Assembly: GCA_020081605.1 (NCBI GenBank)
Contig: JAHREC010000011.1
Location: 930,001 to 994,000, forward strand
Direction of reading: 5' to 3'
Source of the DNA: Albifimbria verrucaria
Lineage: Eukaryota > Ascomycota > Sordariomycetes > Hypocreales > Stachybotryaceae
Length of the DNA: 64,000 nt
Shown here piece by piece: positions 62,707-64,000 of the stretch. A program made the translations under genes and the position numbers. Position 1 is the stretch's first letter, and each line of letters begins with the position of its first letter. A model generated the notes under the pieces. The model made no database searches, was not told the origin of the DNA, and worked only from the letters and a program-made list of their open reading frames with translations.

Positions 62707-63795
62707 AGAGCTAGAGCTAAGAGAAGAAGGCCTAAACCAAAGAGAGGGGGCCGCCAATCGGAGCTGCGGAGAACCCCGCATTCTGGCCCTCAAGGTAACT
62801 GCAAGGTACCTGCTTTGCTGTCCATGTCTACCTATCCGTATTCATCCATCCATCCAGGTCCGGGTCAGGTCGGCTCAGGTCAGACCAGGCCAGGCTGGCA
62901 GGGTAAGCTCTGGCCGTCAGCCTTGGTTCTGGTCGCCTTTGTCTCTTGTCTGTCTGCCTCGGTCTCGTCTCTACGGTGCGAAGTGTAAGAAGGCCACCAC
63001 GTACAGTACGTCCGTCGTGGTGTCTGAGGGGGAGAGGGCGGGGAGCATGAAACCAGCTTATATATAGGAATGCGTCGAGCTAGGCGCAGCTACTGGCAGC
63101 GCAAGCATCGGAGACACCCGACCTGTCGTGAGACAATGGGCGAGGCGAGGAGGAGTAAGAGGTGGAAGAGGACGAGGAGGAGGCCCTGATTGCTCTCCGG
63201 CTCTGCTGGAGCTAGGTGGGAAGCTCTCCACTGCCCTGGTCGGAGCAATCGCCCCAAGCTCCCCATTCCATCATGCATGCAGGGTTCGCCTCAGGACGTG
63301 ATGGGTGGATGGAGAGACCTTGGGGACGCAGGCAGGACAAGAGGTACACAGGGGGACAAGCTTGGCCTGCCCGTTATCGCATCGCCCTGGGAACCGCTGC
63401 GTCACTGGACCTGGAGCGCCACGCCGCGCTAAGCCCTTCTCGGCGGTACCTTGTTATCGCTGACTGGCAGGGAACTGGATGCGTCACCCGCCCGCCTGCT
63501 GAGCGCTGAGTGCTGATTGCTGAGGCAGCCACAGCGCCAGACGCCAGACGTTTATCTACGCTGCTTCCCCAACCGAACTCGTCATCCTCCTTCATTCCCT
63601 CCTCATCCTCATCCTCCTCCTCCCAACACATCCATCCATCTACTCTTCCCCTTCTCATCCCATCTCTGTGTCGTGGCAGAGCTGAGAAGCAGTCTTTGTT
63701 TGTTGCTTTTGTCCCGGTTTTCGAGTCGCAGGTAGACCATCGCTTTTCCTCTCTCTCTCCGTTTCAAAGCAAAGCAAGCTCCTCTTCCCATCACA

Positions 63796-64000
63796 ATGCG
63801 CAGCGTCGTCGCCCTCTCCGTGGCCGCTGTGGCCCAGGCCGCCAAGTTCGGCGTCGAGACTGTCCACGATGGTGCCGCGCCCGTCCTGAGCTCCGTCGAG
63901 GCCAACGCCATCCCCGACTCCTACATCATCAAGTTCAAGGACCACGTCGATGACTCGGCCGCCTCCCACCACCACTCCTGGATCCAGAACATGCACGACG
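63796..64000 (+). CDS. subtilisin-like serine protease, 5' end (vacuolar protease B type)
   Basis: Partial: the gene runs off the window. It starts MRSVVALSVAAVAQAAKFG, a signal peptide, followed by VETVHDGAAPVLSSVEANAIPDSYIIKFKDHVDDSAASHHHSWIQNMHD. This is the inhibitor_I9 propeptide of fungal vacuolar proteinase B / PepC-type subtilisins (IPDSYIxxFKxHV...HHxWIQ). The catalytic D/H/S triad lies beyond the end. The CT-rich leader immediately upstream agrees with strong expression. By family it is vacuolar; a secreted subtilisin is less likely from the propeptide wording. Confidence 0.85.
   Translation, partial: MRSVVALSVAAVAQAAKFGVETVHDGAAPVLSSVEANAIPDSYIIKFKDHVDDSAASHHHSWIQNMHD

Larger units (their letters stand above)
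61089..63795. other. 2.7-kb divergent region with several microsatellites
   Basis: Separates the divergent BEACH and subtilisin genes. No supported gene. Contains GTGAGG, CAGTCC and AAAACC arrays and, before the subtilisin, a strongly CT-rich leader (63590-63790). A TATATATAG at 63058-63067 is too far (735 bp) to assign unless the leader is spliced. Confidence 0.45.

Overview
The window is nuclear DNA of a filamentous ascomycete, most likely a sordariomycete and perhaps Hypocreales. The evidence is many short introns (about 45-60 nt, GTRNGT donors, CTAAC-type branch sites, YAG acceptors), a HET-domain gene, a PNP/NB-ARC/TPR STAND receptor, a Zn2Cys6 regulator, a ToxD-type reductase, and fungal orthologues of CysA, WBP1, NUO-9.5, ISY1 and a BEACH protein. 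I cannot name the species from sequence alone.

Layout. The left part (about 1-38.3 kb) is accessory in character. It holds a zinc-binding hypothetical protein, a fungal STAND N-terminal-type domain apparently joined to a Rho-GAP-like LIM pair, a SERAC1-like hydrolase, a surface membrane protein, an MFS transporter, two convergent Nudix hydrolases, a divergent paralogue of the NOT3/NOT5 N-terminal domain, a DUF6594 membrane protein, a full fungal NLR (PNP-NB-ARC-TPR, 16.8-20.3 kb), a ToxD-like reductase next to a Zn2Cys6 regulator, a DUF7924-like protein, an integral membrane protein, a HET protein, a GPI-anchored wall protein and a small secreted protein. The right part (about 39-64 kb) is core genome: a conserved fungal protein of unknown function, mitochondrial CysA-type serine O-acyltransferase, a long disordered conserved protein, ISY1, tRNA-Ile(AAT), OST48/WBP1, complex I NUO-9.5, an 8-kb BEACH/WD40 gene and the start of a subtilisin.

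The most important caution is that reading frames break at more than 25 places, including inside universally conserved genes (BEACH, WBP1, CysA). Nearly every break is repaired by adding one base, usually in a short G, C, T or A run. The simplest reading is uncorrected homopolymer deletions in the assembly, so most apparent pseudogenes here probably are not. Gene spans below follow protein homology across these breaks; single ORFs understate the genes.

Functionally, the left part concentrates self/non-self recognition proteins (NLR, HET, STAND-type N-terminal domain, hydrolase) together with truncated, divergent copies of housekeeping domains (LIM of Rga-type Rho-GAP, NOT3/5 N-terminus). The idea that these copies act as decoys or sensors is speculative but testable.
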